64,000 nucleotides of DNA. Source: Megascapheus bottae (taxonomy: Eukaryota; Chordata; Mammalia; Rodentia; Geomyidae). Below, one piece after another: positions 1 to 11,775 of the stretch. Each line of letters starts with the position of its first letter. The first letter of the stretch is position 1. The notes beneath the pieces are model-generated. The model worked only from the letters and a program-made list of their open reading frames with translations, ran no database searches and was not told where the DNA came from. The DNA is taken from contig JANJXV010000020.1 in assembly GCA_024803745.1 (NCBI GenBank), forward strand, positions 17,772,777-17,836,776. The letters are read 5' to 3'. Position numbers and translations under genes: made by a program.

Positions 1-471
1 TGATGAAGCATATGATAATTGTGATTACTCCAGTGCCATTAAAAATCTATTTATTATATTGGTCATTAGTCTAACTAAAATCACACAGCTGCATCATTGA
101 GTAACTAGGTCAAGGTTGAGAAAGTCTAGGAAACAATCTCATGAAGTAAGAACTGATGGTTAATGCAATGTTCATGGGTCTTTTTTGTTGTTATTTTTGT
201 TGTTGTATTTGTGTGTGGGGGTGTGTGTGCTTGCATGTGTGTTGGAAATGGAAGTGGAGTACTTCTGTAGTTCCACTTGAAAGATTTAACTATCAGTGGC
301 AAAGACAGATGGGTTGATTCAGAACCATTTCTGCCCTTCAGCAACTGAAAGATAAATAGGCAACAGGCATTTATCAAATCAAAGCTACATTTTCCTGGCA
401 AATATAAGAATCATTAAGGTACCTAGTGAGGAAAACTAGACGGGAGAAAGTTTTTACTAAAATTCAAATGT
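1..471. other. Intergenic, nothing recognised
   Basis: AT-rich DNA with a GT-rich run near 210-242. The minus-strand frame at 126-401 is compositional (Thr/His from GT repeats) and shows no family features. Confidence 0.5.
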
Positions 472-605
472 TAAGCCTGGTTCAGTGGTATACATGTATC
501 ATCTCTCCTGTCAGGAGACTGTTGAGACTAGAGAATTAATTGTTTGAGGCCAGTATGACCTACACAGTAAAAACTTGTCTCAAAAATAAATAAATAAATA
601 AATAA
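472..605 (+). mobile_element. B1-like SINE, diverged
   Basis: A degraded 7SL-type body (GCCTGG..CAGTGGTATACATGTA, GTTTGAGGCCAGTATGACCTACACAG, CTTGTCTCAAAAATAAA) ends in an (AAAT)n tail at about 580-605. Confidence 0.75.
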
Positions 606-1804
606 AAAGGAAATACAGACATTCAAAATTACATGGTCTCAGGTCTCATAATTTCTTGTGATCTCAAACAGATAGATTTAAAATACTATGGATTTCCAAC
701 ATCTAGAAGAAATCTTACAAGAAATCAGGCCAGAGCCCATGTACTTGGACTAGAGACAAAGTCTAAATAGATTTTCCAACCAGCTGCTATGGAGCAAGTA
801 AAAAAAATCCTATTACTGAATATTTTAAAAGCAATTGACACTCAGATATGTTTAAGAAGCTCAAATTTCCTATGACACAGAATCAAAATGAAAAAGAAGT
901 TCCTAAATTGCTGCCACTATTAATGAAGTTGGTTTGGAAGGAATAAGAAATAGGTGGATTAAACAATAAATATTTATTTCTCCCAGTTTGGGAAATGATA
1001 AAGTCCATGGTGTGGTGATAGTCTGAGAAGGACAATAATCTTACTAAGTATGCTCATACTGGAGAACAAAAAGTGAGAAGTAACTCTCCTTTCTCTTCTG
1101 GTGGTGGCATTAACCAATGTACCATTGCCTCACAAGAACATCTCATTGGGGATTACAGTTTCAATCTATAAATTAGGGGAGGTACCATGTCCATCCCATA
1201 ACACCTAGAACTCATAGAAAACAAATCATCTTCAAGCAAAGTAAAATTGTGAGGCAGACTTTACTAAGGTTTTCTAGAAATTGAGACCTGGAAAATAAGA
1301 TAGGAAGAGGATCTTAGGTATGCTGGTTAGTTAGGCTCAACTATTTTCCCACTTTCTTTCCTTCTTGTTGAAGACAAGGAGGCTGAGAGAGTAGCTGACA
1401 TATCAGAGTCTATCCCTAATGCACAGAGATCAGGATTCTGGCTGTGGAATAACTGAGGACTCAACCTGCACCTAGACTTCCAAATAATGGTGTATCCAAG
1501 GGTATTTCAAATAAATTTAAAAAATTGAGTTGTCCGTCTGTATGAACCATAGAAGATTTCTTCAGATTTGGAGGTCAGCAAGGGTGAAAAGGATGGCTAA
1601 ATTGAACTAACTCTTGTTTTTCAGTACTTACTCATCCTACAATGATTGGCTTGATCTTGACATGAATGCAGTTTAAAAACCTCACATAACTCTTCCATTT
1701 TTCTTTCATTCATTCAACTTGAAAGGGATAGAGCTGATACAAGATTTGTCAAGATGGCAAATACAGTACCTGGAGAGAAAATTTGTCTTAACTGTAGAAA
1801 AACA
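606..1804. other. Intergenic, nothing recognised
   Basis: No gene, RNA or repeat family that I can identify. AT-rich unique-looking sequence. Confidence 0.45.
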
Positions 1805-1815
1805 TTGTCTTCTTA

Positions 1816-4202
1816 AGCAAGCATAAAGGGGATCCAAATAGGGAAAGAGGAAGTGAAATTTTCCCTCTTTGTAGAAGACATGATTCTGTATTTAAAGAAC
1901 CCTACTGACTCCACTCGGAAACTGCTTGAGCTGATTCAAAACTTTGGCAAGGAAGCAGGGTATAAAATTAACTCTCAAAGTGGCTGGGAGTATGGCCTAG
2001 TTGGTAGAGTGCTTGCCTAGCATGCACAAAGATCCAGGTTCGATTCCTCGGTCCCACATACATAGAAAAAAAAATGGAAATGGTGTGGAGGCTCAAATGG
2101 TACAGTGCTAGCCTTGAGAAAGTCCAAGGACAGTGCTCAGGCCTTGAGCCCAAGGCCAGGACTGGCAAAAAAAAAATTAACCCTCAAAAATCAACTGCCT
2201 TCCTCTATGCCAACAATGAGAGGAATGAGGCAACAGTCAGGAAAGCAACTCCTTTTGCAATAGCCTCAAAGGAAAATAAAGTACCTAGGAATTAACTTAA
2301 CTAAGAATGTAAAGGACCTTTTTGATGAAAACTTTAAAACCCTGAAAAAAAATTAAAGCAGAACTGAAGAAATGGAAAAACCTCCCATGCTCCTAGATTG
2401 GAAGAAATAATGTCGTGAAAATGGCAATCTATAAAAAGGGCTATCTACAAATTCAATGCAATACCCATCAATATCCCAATGTCATTCTTTAAAAATAGAA
2501 GAGGCAATTCAAAATTTCATATGGAATAATAAAAGACCCCATATAGCAAAAACACTTCTTAGCAGAAAGAACAGCACAGGAGGAATTTCAATTCCAAACT
2601 TTAGACTCTATCACAGAGTTACAGTGACCACAACATCTTGGTACTGGCACAAGAACAGGCTTGAAGACCAATGGAATAGAACTGAGGACCCAGATATTAA
2701 CACACAGACCTATGGCCACCTAATCTTTGATAAGGGAGCCAAAAAAAAACAGGATAGAAGAAAGACAGCCTCTTTTCAACAAGTGGTGCTGGCAGAACTG
2801 GTTAAGCACCGGCAGAAAATTAAGTTCGATCCTTCTTTGTCACCCTGCACCAAATGAACTCCAAATTGATCAAAGACCTTGAGGTAAAAGCAGGGACACT
2901 GAAAACTTTGCAAGAAGGAATAGGAGATACACTAGGTCTCCCTGGCAAAGGTTGAAACTTTCTTAATAAGGACCCAGAAACAACAAATCAGAGAAAGTCT
3001 GGATAAGTGGGACTGCATTAAACTGCAGAGCTTTTGTATGGCAAAGGACATAGCTAGCAAATTAACTAGAAAGCCTACAGAGTGGGAGAAGATCTTTACT
3101 AACCATTCAACACAAACCATATCTAAAATATATCAACAGCTCAAAAAATTGTATCACTTCAAAACTAATCTCCAAAAATGGGCCAAAGACTTAAAGAGAG
3201 TCTTCTCTGAAGAAGAAATAAAAATGGCCTATAGACACATGAAGAAATGCTCAACATCTCTGGTCATAAAAGAAATGCAAATCAAAACAACCCTAAGATT
3301 CCACCTCACTCCAGTTAAAAATGGCCAGGATCAAGAAATCTACTAACTACAGATGCTGGCAGGGATGTGGCCAGGAGGGATCACTACTACTCTATTGGTG
3401 GGAGTACAAACTCATTCAACCACTATGGAAAGTAGTATGGCAGTTCCTCAAAAGATTAAACATAGAGCTCCCCTATGACACAACAATTCCACTACTTGGC
3501 ATTTACCCAATCGTCCAGAAACAAGGACATACTAAATCCACTAGCCAACGATGTTCATTGCAGCACTATTTACTATAGCAAAGCTATGGAACCAACCCAG
3601 ATGCCCCTCAGTTGATGAGTAGATCAACAAGATGTGGTATTTATACATAATGAAATTCTATGCTACTGTCAGAAAGAATAACATCGCCTCATTTGTAAGA
3701 AAATGGAAAGTCTTAGGAAAAAATTATATTAAGTGAATTAAGCCAGACTCAACGGAACAATGGTTTCCCTCATTTGTCATAATCAGTAGAAACCTTGGGC
3801 TCTCCTAGCAGAGATTTGTAATAGAACAAAACCTAGATACATAAGGCCATATACTATGAAGCTAAATGAAAGGACCTCCATTATATAGAAACAAAAACCA
3901 TATAATGAGTGACTGTTGTTCTTAATGTACTATTTTATCTCTTATCTCTTTTGCTGTCCCTTGGTTATCTCATATTGTGACAGTATTTTACCTTGTTATT
4001 TCACTGTTATATGCGTATTTGGTTATTTGAAATCAGGTAGGGAAGGGGGGTAAAGCAAGATGAGGGATGGGAGTGGGGAGAAGGAAATGGGGACCAAGAC
4101 ATGAGAAAGGGTATCAAGGTTTGTGAAGTAATGCACCTTCTATCTGGTGAATATAATGTAACCCTTCTATTGATTACAAAAAACATATATGTAGAAAAAA
4201 AC
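1816..4202 (+). mobile_element. LINE-1, 5'-truncated, with target-site duplication
   Basis: The copy holds the 3' half of ORF2 and a 3' UTR. At its left end is the reverse transcriptase active-site region (near 1875), where the usual F-A-D-D motif reads V-E-D-M. The frame is then broken many times; fragments at 2456-2857, 3038-3346 and 3321-3578 are pieces of one ORF2. The 3' UTR has the purine-rich G-run tract near 4036-4085 and ends in an A-rich tail. TTGTCTTCTTA occurs on both sides (1805-1815 and 4203-4213), defining one insertion. A SINE is nested at 1980-2172. The copy cannot move. Confidence 0.92.
1980..2172 (+). mobile_element. ID-type SINE nested in LINE-1
   Basis: Complete element: ID head with A box (TAGTTGGTAGAGTGCTTGCC) and B box (GGTTCGATTCC), then the second ID-like module (CAAATGGTACAGTGCTAGCC) and an A tail. 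A 16-bp duplication with one mismatch flanks it (1964-1979 and 2173-2188), and the LINE-1 sequence resumes on both sides. Confidence 0.93.
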
Positions 4203-4477
4203 TTGTCTTCTTAGCAGCTGTTATGACAGAATTCTCTTTTGGGAAAAGATGCAGATTTATTGGAGGGATGCTAGTAGCAGAGTCCCCTAAAGCTTCTTGT
4301 TGTCCTTTCAGTTCTATGAGGAAGGACACTAATTCGTGTAATATGGTGGAAGTGGGAGGTGTTAATATTGATGAAGGACAACTTTCTACATACTAAAGGA
4401 CAAGCTATCTACTTGTATAACTTGCCAGTTTTTTTATTATAGAATATGTATAATATATCAAAACAGTTTGATTTTTT

Positions 4478-4716
4478 CTTTTTTTCTTTTTGCTGGTTGT
4501 GGGGCTTGAACTAGGGGCCTGGATGTTGTCCGTGAGCTCTTTTACTCAAGGCTAGTGCTCTATCACTTGGAAGCACAGCTCCACTTCTAGTTTTAGAGTG
4601 GTTAATTGGAGGTAAGGGGACTTTTCTGCCCAGGCTGGCTTTGAACCATGCATGACCTTTGGATCTCAGACTCCTGAGCAGCAAGTATTGCAGGTGTAAG
4701 CCAATGGCATCTGGAT
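4478..4716 (-). mobile_element. B1-ID composite SINE
   Basis: Read on the minus strand it has a 7SL-like head (gapped GATTACAGG / TCAGATCTCAG region on the plus strand), the GGTTAATTGGAGATAA linker and the ID-like module, with the T-rich run at the left being its A tail. Imperfect 12-bp duplications (4465-4476, 4717-4728) flank it. Confidence 0.85.
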
Positions 4717-4959
4717 AGTTTCACTTTTTACATACAACTTGAGACAAATGGTTCTGAGTTTCTGATATTCACCTTCTCATATTTCATGAAGATAGCTAGC
4801 TCTACAAACAGTAGAGTACACCCTCTTTACTAGGAAAAACAATGCAAAGGCAATAACTCATGAAAACACTGTTCTTTAGGATACTATGGACTAGGTTAAA
4901 TCTTCAAACTAAAGCCAAGAACATGATTATGAGGTTTTTTCAAACATAATTGTAAATTA

Positions 4960-5062
4960 ATCATGGTGGCATATACCTGTACTTCTAGCATTCAGAAGAA
5001 AGAGGATAGCGAAGTCAGGGCCATTATTGGATACTTAATGATATTCTGTATCAGAAAAAAAC
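4960..5062 (+). mobile_element. B1-like SINE, old
   Basis: Recognisable head (CATGGTGGCATATACCTGTA) and AGTCAGGGCCATTATTGG region followed by an A-rich end; strongly diverged. Confidence 0.6.
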
Positions 5063-5391
5063 AAATACCAATAAGGCAATTCACATATGTACAAAAGCCA
5101 TGTTTTCTGCTTTTAGCAATAAGTATCTAGTTATAATGAATTTTTTATTGACTTTTTGCCTCTCTTCCTTAGGAAGACACAAGTAATTCTTGTAAAATGT
5201 TTAGTACAGGAGTTATGTATGTATATATCTTTCATTTAATACCATTATAAGTGGTTGCTACTTATAGGAACATTACATAGAAAATAGAGAATAAAACCTG
5301 AAGAATGTGTGGAATAAATCTAAGAATTATGTTATTAGTGGGGTGAGTCACAAGAAGCAATTTTTTCACTTTCTTATTTAGAAATGGGTTG

Positions 5392-5460
5392 CCCTGTTTG
5401 AGCATCTCATTTATCCTCTGTACGTCACCCTGACAATAAAATTAAATTAAAAGAAAAGAA
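5392..5460 (+). mobile_element. 69-bp LINE-1 3' tail with target-site duplication
   Basis: The insert ends CACCCTGACAATAAAATTAA plus an A-rich tail, like the 3' ends of the older LINE-1 copies here (TATCCTGACAATAAAA at 16419 and 27185). AGAAATGGGTTG flanks it exactly (5380-5391 and 5461-5472). Confidence 0.7.
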
Positions 5461-5472
5461 AGAAATGGGTTG

Positions 5473-8400
5473 TAGTTAATGGTACTCTTTAATTAGCATC
5501 TCTGAATAACATAGAAATCCCACTCCTTATTGGTTCTTCTTACCTAGGCGTCATGAAAAGGCCTCTTCTGAGACTGGTGCTTTACAAAATCATGTTTGCC
5601 CTTTTCAAGATCTGCCTTCAGCTTCTCTAATAATTTCTAGACAAATGGCTAAGGTTAAGTAAGTCTTACAGTGGTTCAGGAAAAAAAATTTTCTATATAT
5701 TAAAAAATGGTAACAAAAACAACAAAAACCAAAAAAAAACAGGTCATTCATCTAAAGAATTTCAGAATCTACTATGCATTAGCAAGAACCAGGAGAGTAT
5801 TATAATAATCATTTTAAAAGTGTTTGAAGTATGTGTATATAAAATATAAACTTAATAGGAAAGAATTATTGACAGAAACCCTTTTCTGTGACTTAGAATA
5901 TAACAACTCAACAAAGATGCCTGGAGCTAGTTCTAATATGCTCCTGAAATAGCTACTTGAAATTTGAAGATAATGATGGTCTGTAATAGAGAATCCTGAA
6001 GTGACTTAGCAGAAGAGTGAAGAAGAAGTTCTAACACCCAAAGAGATGAATTTGTACATAAGACCAGCAATGTTACCTGGAAGGGCTTGGCCCACAATAT
6101 CTATCAAAACTATAAAGCATACAGTAGTAAGAAAGTGCTGGTATCATTGAAAAACTAATGGTGGTACATCTCAACTCTTGGCCTGGATAGCAGAGGAAAT
6201 AGATATGAGATGGAAATTCCTAATAATAACTGAGATAATAAAATTCTGGAATAAAAGAATCGGTGTCAGCATTTTATTATTGGAAGATTGACATAACAAC
6301 TATCACTGATACAGGAGATAATGATAGTCAAGGAAACTGGCCTTCGGGCATATGTGGTGCTGAAAAAATAATCAAAGCAGTCTTGGAATTACATAACTAA
6401 ATAACTAATAAATGTCACTTGTATAAGAAAAAAATCAAATATAAAAATCAAATGGTTGGTCATTGCAATCGAAAACCATGATCATTTACTTGGTGTCTAG
6501 AGCTGAGCCAGTTTTCAGACTTAGGGTTCATTTTAAATGAGCCTAATGTAGCAATTATGTAAAATAAATATTTTACTAACACTTCATCAAAAGTATACCT
6601 GACCTTTAATTATTTACACATTCATTATACTGGCAGAAGGTAATACCCAGGTTTTTTGAGTACTGATGGCAGAGTCAAAAGTGATACTGATGCTAGGGTC
6701 TTATGGTTCCTGTTAAAATAGAGATACATGAAGTGAAAAATGGAATACTATCACAAATCCGTCTCTCAGTGATTTCAATGAGTCCACGGCAATCCTTGCT
6801 CTCATATAGATGCAGAATTTTATATTCCTGCTGGATAACAGGCACTCCATATTGGTTCCTTGACCTGTGGTTAAATGTGCCATGGTTATAGGAAAGGCCA
6901 GAAGTTGCTGAAACCATTCATTCAACCTGGAAGAAAGAGTAAATTAAAAGCAATTTATCCCCCTTAAAGTTACAGAAAGGTGTGCCATCCTTACATTAAA
7001 GAAATGAAGAGCCTATCATATTCTCATTAAATTCACTGCTCTGACACCTTCAAAAATCAGGTTGATTATAGTAAATAATACAAGACTAGCATAAAATTGA
7101 CTAAGCAGTATCCTGAATATCATCTGCTATGTCATATGCATGTTGCTACTAGAACAAATTGACACAGCTGCTGTTGGGCTAGAAAAATAACTTTTAATTA
7201 TTATCAGGAAAGCAAATGGAAAGCAGGTAAGCATCCACTTGGATTCAGGGAAGTGCAAGTTCAGAGTTTTCCCCAGGCCTTCATTAATGGTCCCATTCTT
7301 GTGATGGAGTCTATCATGCTGGCCCATTACAGGAATGACACCAAGTCAATCAAGATGGTGAGCTTGACTTTGCAAATGCACAATCATACGAGAATGGTCA
7401 GTCATTTGATAAATGGAAAGTAGAGAAGCACTAGAAAAATTCAAGGTGCATCAGGAATATTTTTATGGTCCAACATTTTTAGATACCCCAGGACACTTCC
7501 AATGGGGGAAAAAAGTTATTGTGCTGTGTAGCTTTTACATCAAAAGGTAAAAGAAGACCAATGCTTTAGCCCACTTTGAATGAGGAAGCTGCTTGTCATT
7601 TAGATCCAATATCTTATATTTCTTGGGCCAATGCAAAGATATATTCCACTCAGTCTCTTCAAGGGTCCCAGCAAAACCAAAACATATCAGTCTATAATAG
7701 TAGGCAATTTATTAACACTAAATCTTGAATCAGCTTCTCTCTTTACCCTTTTCTCCATACCACTCTCTATATTAAAGATGGCCTCCCCAATAAGTTATAC
7801 ACAAACTGCTACTAGAGGAACTTAAATGAAGATATTAATAAAGGTAGAAATGAAATTAGTTATAATATATTGGAATAATACAGACAGGAAACTGATAGCA
7901 CAACCAAGATAATAGTGTTTATTAATTCTTTCAGAGTCAAATGAAGCAGCTCCAGAATCCTTGTTTCTTATTGTAAGCAAGCTGAAACCTACTTCTTAAT
8001 CCAGTGGGCAATACCAAGTAACCTCTGACTAGGAGCCTTCCACTAGTAAGTAAGATTTATTGATCAGATGCCATGATTGAGAATTTCTAATGAGGCCACT
8101 TTAGTCAAATACTCTCCTTTTCTTGCTTCCTAATTTACTTTTCTAGTTTCTTGTTGACTTTTTAAAAGTCTTTTCTTCTTGCATTTTTTATGAAACCTTG
8201 AAATTATTGTGGTCTCAAATCACCCAACTCATGATATGTTTTTTTGTTCGAACAAAATGTCTTTAAAATGTTAATGTGCCAACAATCTATCTTTTAACAG
8301 GTGGAAGGTAGTTAGATGTGATCAAGAGTAGATGATCTCTTTTAGAAGTATGAAGTCCTGTGTGTGATAAGTGAAAGAAGGATTCTGCAAAGTTTTTGTC

Positions 8401-8929
8401 TAGATTAATTGTAATAATCATTTTTAACTGATAGAAAATTACAGAACTTGAGAATCTCAAGGGAATGAAATGGAGTACAATCCCAGTTAGCTTAAGCTTA
8501 AAGATAACTAATAAATACTTAAAGGACATTTTAAAGTAGGCAGATGGAGAGAACTGGGAGATGTGTCATTATTATAAAGATGATTTTTCAAACAATGAGA
8601 TTGAATAAGATAATCAAGAGAGTGAGTGCAGAAATACAGATAATTAAAGCCTGGGAACTAGAGCCCTCTGATTTTAAAACTTGGAGAGAGAAACAGATAA
8701 GATTGCAAAAAGACCCAACAGAATGGGAAGAAAACCAAAAACTGGGCCTTTCAGGAAGCCAATAGGTTGAAAGAAAAACAAAATAAGAAAAATACTAGAT
8801 GAGCTGTCTCAAATACTGCTCAGCCAGAATAAATAAGAATGTCACCAGGTGCAGATGAGAGTTGGTGAAGTTTTCCCTTAAAAGTAGAAACTCTTTATTT
8901 AGGGTCCTTAACTTCGATTACCAAATAAG
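5473..8929. other. Intergenic, no gene recognised
   Basis: About 3.4 kb without an identifiable gene. The 6690-7620 part has several short open frames on the minus strand (6713-6925, 7127-7327) and a less AT-rich texture, possibly an old retroviral or pseudogene relic, but I cannot name a family. The rest is plain AT-rich DNA. Confidence 0.4.
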
Positions 8930-8934
8930 AATTT

Positions 8935-9310
8935 CTGGACAGGTCAAGATGGCAAGAAAACTTGGTGGGTCTTTATTGAGTAAGTAAACAAACAGACAGA
9001 CAGCAGGCAGATAAAACAGACAAATGGAAGGGCAAGGGCACACAGTAACAAAGTGTGGGTGCCCTCATAGGGAAATAGAGACAGAGAGAGAGAGACAGCT
9101 CCTTGGCTGTTGGGGTATTTATTGGGTAAAGTCAGGGCATCTGGCTTCAAAGTTATGTAAAGATAGCTGCGTTGTCTTTGCTTTAATCACACCTGGTGTT
9201 ACTGAGTTTCCAAGTAAGAATGCATCCTGCCTTAAAACAAATCCTTATCCTCCAGATAAGGAAGCACCCCTTTATATGCACTTGGGGCAGGAAGTGGCCC
9301 AAGTTTAGGA
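8935..9310 (-). mobile_element. Possible LTR, antisense
   Basis: GGGTCTTTATTGAGTAAG on the plus strand is the reverse of an AATAAA-type polyadenylation region followed by G/U-rich sequence, as in rodent ERV LTRs. A (GA)n run (about 9078-9096) lies inside. Boundaries and family are not clear. Confidence 0.3.
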
Positions 9311-9344
9311 AAGCAATTTTCTCAGAAAAAACTGCATTCTGTTG

Positions 9345-10204
9345 GATGCTGGAGGGTATGTGACCAGAAGGGATCACTACTGCACTATTGGTGGGAGTAC
9401 AAACTCATTCAACCACTATGGAAAGCAGTATGGCAGTTCCTCAAAAGATTAAACATAGAGCTCCCCTATGACACAACAATTCCACTACTTGGCATTTACC
9501 CAATCATCCAGAAACAAGCACACTAAAGCCACTAGCACAACAATGTTCATTGCAGCACTATTTACTACAGCAAAGATATGGAACCAACCCAGATGCCCCT
9601 CAGTTGATGAGTGGATCAATAAGATGTGGTATTATACACAATGGAATTCTATGCTGCTGTCAGAAAGAATGACATCTCCCCATTTGTAAGGAAATGGAAC
9701 GCCTTAGGAAAAATCATATTAAGTGAAGTAAGCCAGACTCAAAGGAACATAGGCTCAATGGTTTCCCTCATTTGCCATAATCAGTAGAAACCTTGGGCTC
9801 TCCAAGCAGAGATTTACAATAGAACAAAACCTAGATTCATAAGGCCATATAGTATGAAGCTAAATGTAATGACCTCCAGGATACAGAAACAAAAGCCATA
9901 TAATGAGTGATTGCTGTCCTTAATGTGCTATGTTATTTCTCATCTCTTTTGCTGTCCCTTGGTTATCTCATATTGTGACAGTATTTCACCTTGTTATCTG
10001 ATATATTGGATATATGGGTATTTGGTTATTTAAAATCAGATAGGGAAGGGGGGGAAGCAAGATGAGGGGTGAGGGTGGGGGGAGGGAAATGGGGACCAAG
10101 ACATGAGAAAGATTATCAAGGTTTGTGAAGTAAGGCACCTTCTATCTGGTGAATATAATGTAACCCTTCTATTAATTACAATATAAAAATATATGAAAAA
10201 AGAG
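9345..10204 (+). mobile_element. LINE-1 3' fragment with target-site duplication
   Basis: Covers the C-terminal end of ORF2 (the region with [21 protein letters not shown]) and the 3' UTR with its G-run tract near 10040-10090. TGCAT[T/C]CTGTTG flanks it (9333-9344 and 10205-10216). Same young-looking subfamily as 18843-20674. ORF2 is frameshifted. Confidence 0.92.
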
Positions 10205-10449
10205 TGCATCCTGTTGTGTCTCTTTAAAGCAAAGACAACACTTCTCTGTTTCTAACTACTGTATTTCTGAGTTGTCTTCACAAGGCCTCAGTTTCCTTAA
10301 GTTACCGTATTTCATTTTTCCCCAAAGGATTTTGTTCCCTTAATCTTAATGAAAGTACCTGTAGGAATAGCTCCTGTATTTTCTGTTAGCTTGATCATAC
10401 CTCATTTTTCCCTTGTCTATCCGTCTTCAAAAACTGAGCAGTTACAAAC

Positions 10450-11290
10450 GATTTTAGCAATGGCAAAGTCACCTTAAATATGATGGCAAGCTTTCAGTAT
10501 CCAAGAACTGAAGCATCCCATCCTGACTCTACTGAGGTTCAGTAAACATCTGCAAATTCTGGGGCTCAACACAATACAAATGGGAAAGTGTGCATGAACC
10601 GAAGGTAGGACTCTTATAATGAACTCTGGCTTCTTGGCAATGTTGCCTAGGTCAGTCTTGTCACTGGCAATAGACAATGAGAATAATACAAATGGCAGAT
10701 GAACAAACTCCTGTAGTACCCTGGGGCTAGAAAATACAATAAGGCTAGGCTCTGCTGGCAGTCAAGCCCGATTAATTTGTGGAATGCTTTGGTGATTGAT
10801 TTTGCTATAAAATAAATTGGATAGTAGAGTCTATTGAACAATTTCCCTAAAATTTCCAGCTACAGAATGTTTTGGTTTATGACAATCAGTGGGAGGCCCT
10901 TAGGTATCCAGCAAATGGTGACTGGATTCAGGATAGTGCTGCTACCTGATGATATTGCATTCAGCACTAACTGCTCAATGAAAACCCAAGAAGGATACTG
11001 CCAGAAAAAGTCTATGCGTAAAAAGCAACTGACTCCCCCCAAACAGAGACCAAAATAAGTCCATGGAATCATTTCATCCATCCTCTATCTTGTAAAGATT
11101 GTGCTCGGGCTCATTTTTAACTTTGGTGCAGATAATAGCTTCTCCTACTTGACACTCCTTCCAAACCGCATCAAGTTGATTTGGGTGGAGGAATTACCTT
11201 CCTTCTGGAAAGACTCCATGTGGTTTTCTCCCTCATTGGAAATGTTGTGTACTTGGTCTCATCTTCATCCGTAAGCTGTTTCTTTAACAT
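10450..11290 (-). pseudogene. Unidentified pseudogene-like segment
   Basis: This stretch is less AT-rich than its surroundings and has overlapping minus-strand open frames at 10860-11081, 10647-10841 and 10474-10677, two of them rich in hydrophobic and aromatic residues. Reading from 11290 downward, protein-like text moves between frames, as in a decayed coding sequence. I recognise no family and see no A tail or duplication, so a decayed retroviral segment or chance is also possible. Confidence 0.25.
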
Positions 11291-11566
11291 TAGTTAAATG
11301 GAAAATAAATAGACCATCTACTTAAAAAGTTACTACAACTATGAGATTAAATGTAGCCAAATCACTATGGCATAGCTTGGAAAAGAGCCATGTGGTATGT
11401 TTGGATGTCATTTTTTCTCTTTTTTTATAATCTTCAACTCCTAAAGATTTTTACAACAGGAAGAACAAGAAAAGATTAATAAGAGAAAAATACAAAATTA
11501 TTTGATGTAAGGCTTATGGGACACCAAAACAGCATAAGGAGATAAAGACAAGTCAACTGGTCTCAT

Positions 11567-11765
11567 TTTTTTGCCAGTCCTGGGGCTTGAACTCAGCACC
11601 TGAGCACTGCCCTGGGGATTTCTTATGGCTAGAGCTCTATACTGGTGCCATATGAGCCACCGCACTACTTCCAGCTTTTTCCGATATATGTGGTACCTAG
11701 GAATCGAACCTGGACCTTCACGCATGCTAGGCAAGCACTCTACCATAAGGCAAAACTCCTAGCCC
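11567..11765 (-). mobile_element. ID-type SINE
   Basis: Minus-strand element with T-run (A tail) at the left and GCTAGGCAAGCACTCTACC (ID head) at the right. CTGGTCTCAT flanks it exactly (11557-11566, 11766-11775). Confidence 0.93.
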
Positions 11766-11775
11766 CTGGTCTCAT

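Noticed and set aside
1980..2050. tRNA gene suggested by A and B boxes
   Set aside because: The boxes belong to ID-type SINE copies with A tails and target-site duplications; no cloverleaf 3' half.
2456..3578. Three successive frames as separate genes
   Set aside because: They are pieces of one frameshifted LINE-1 ORF2.
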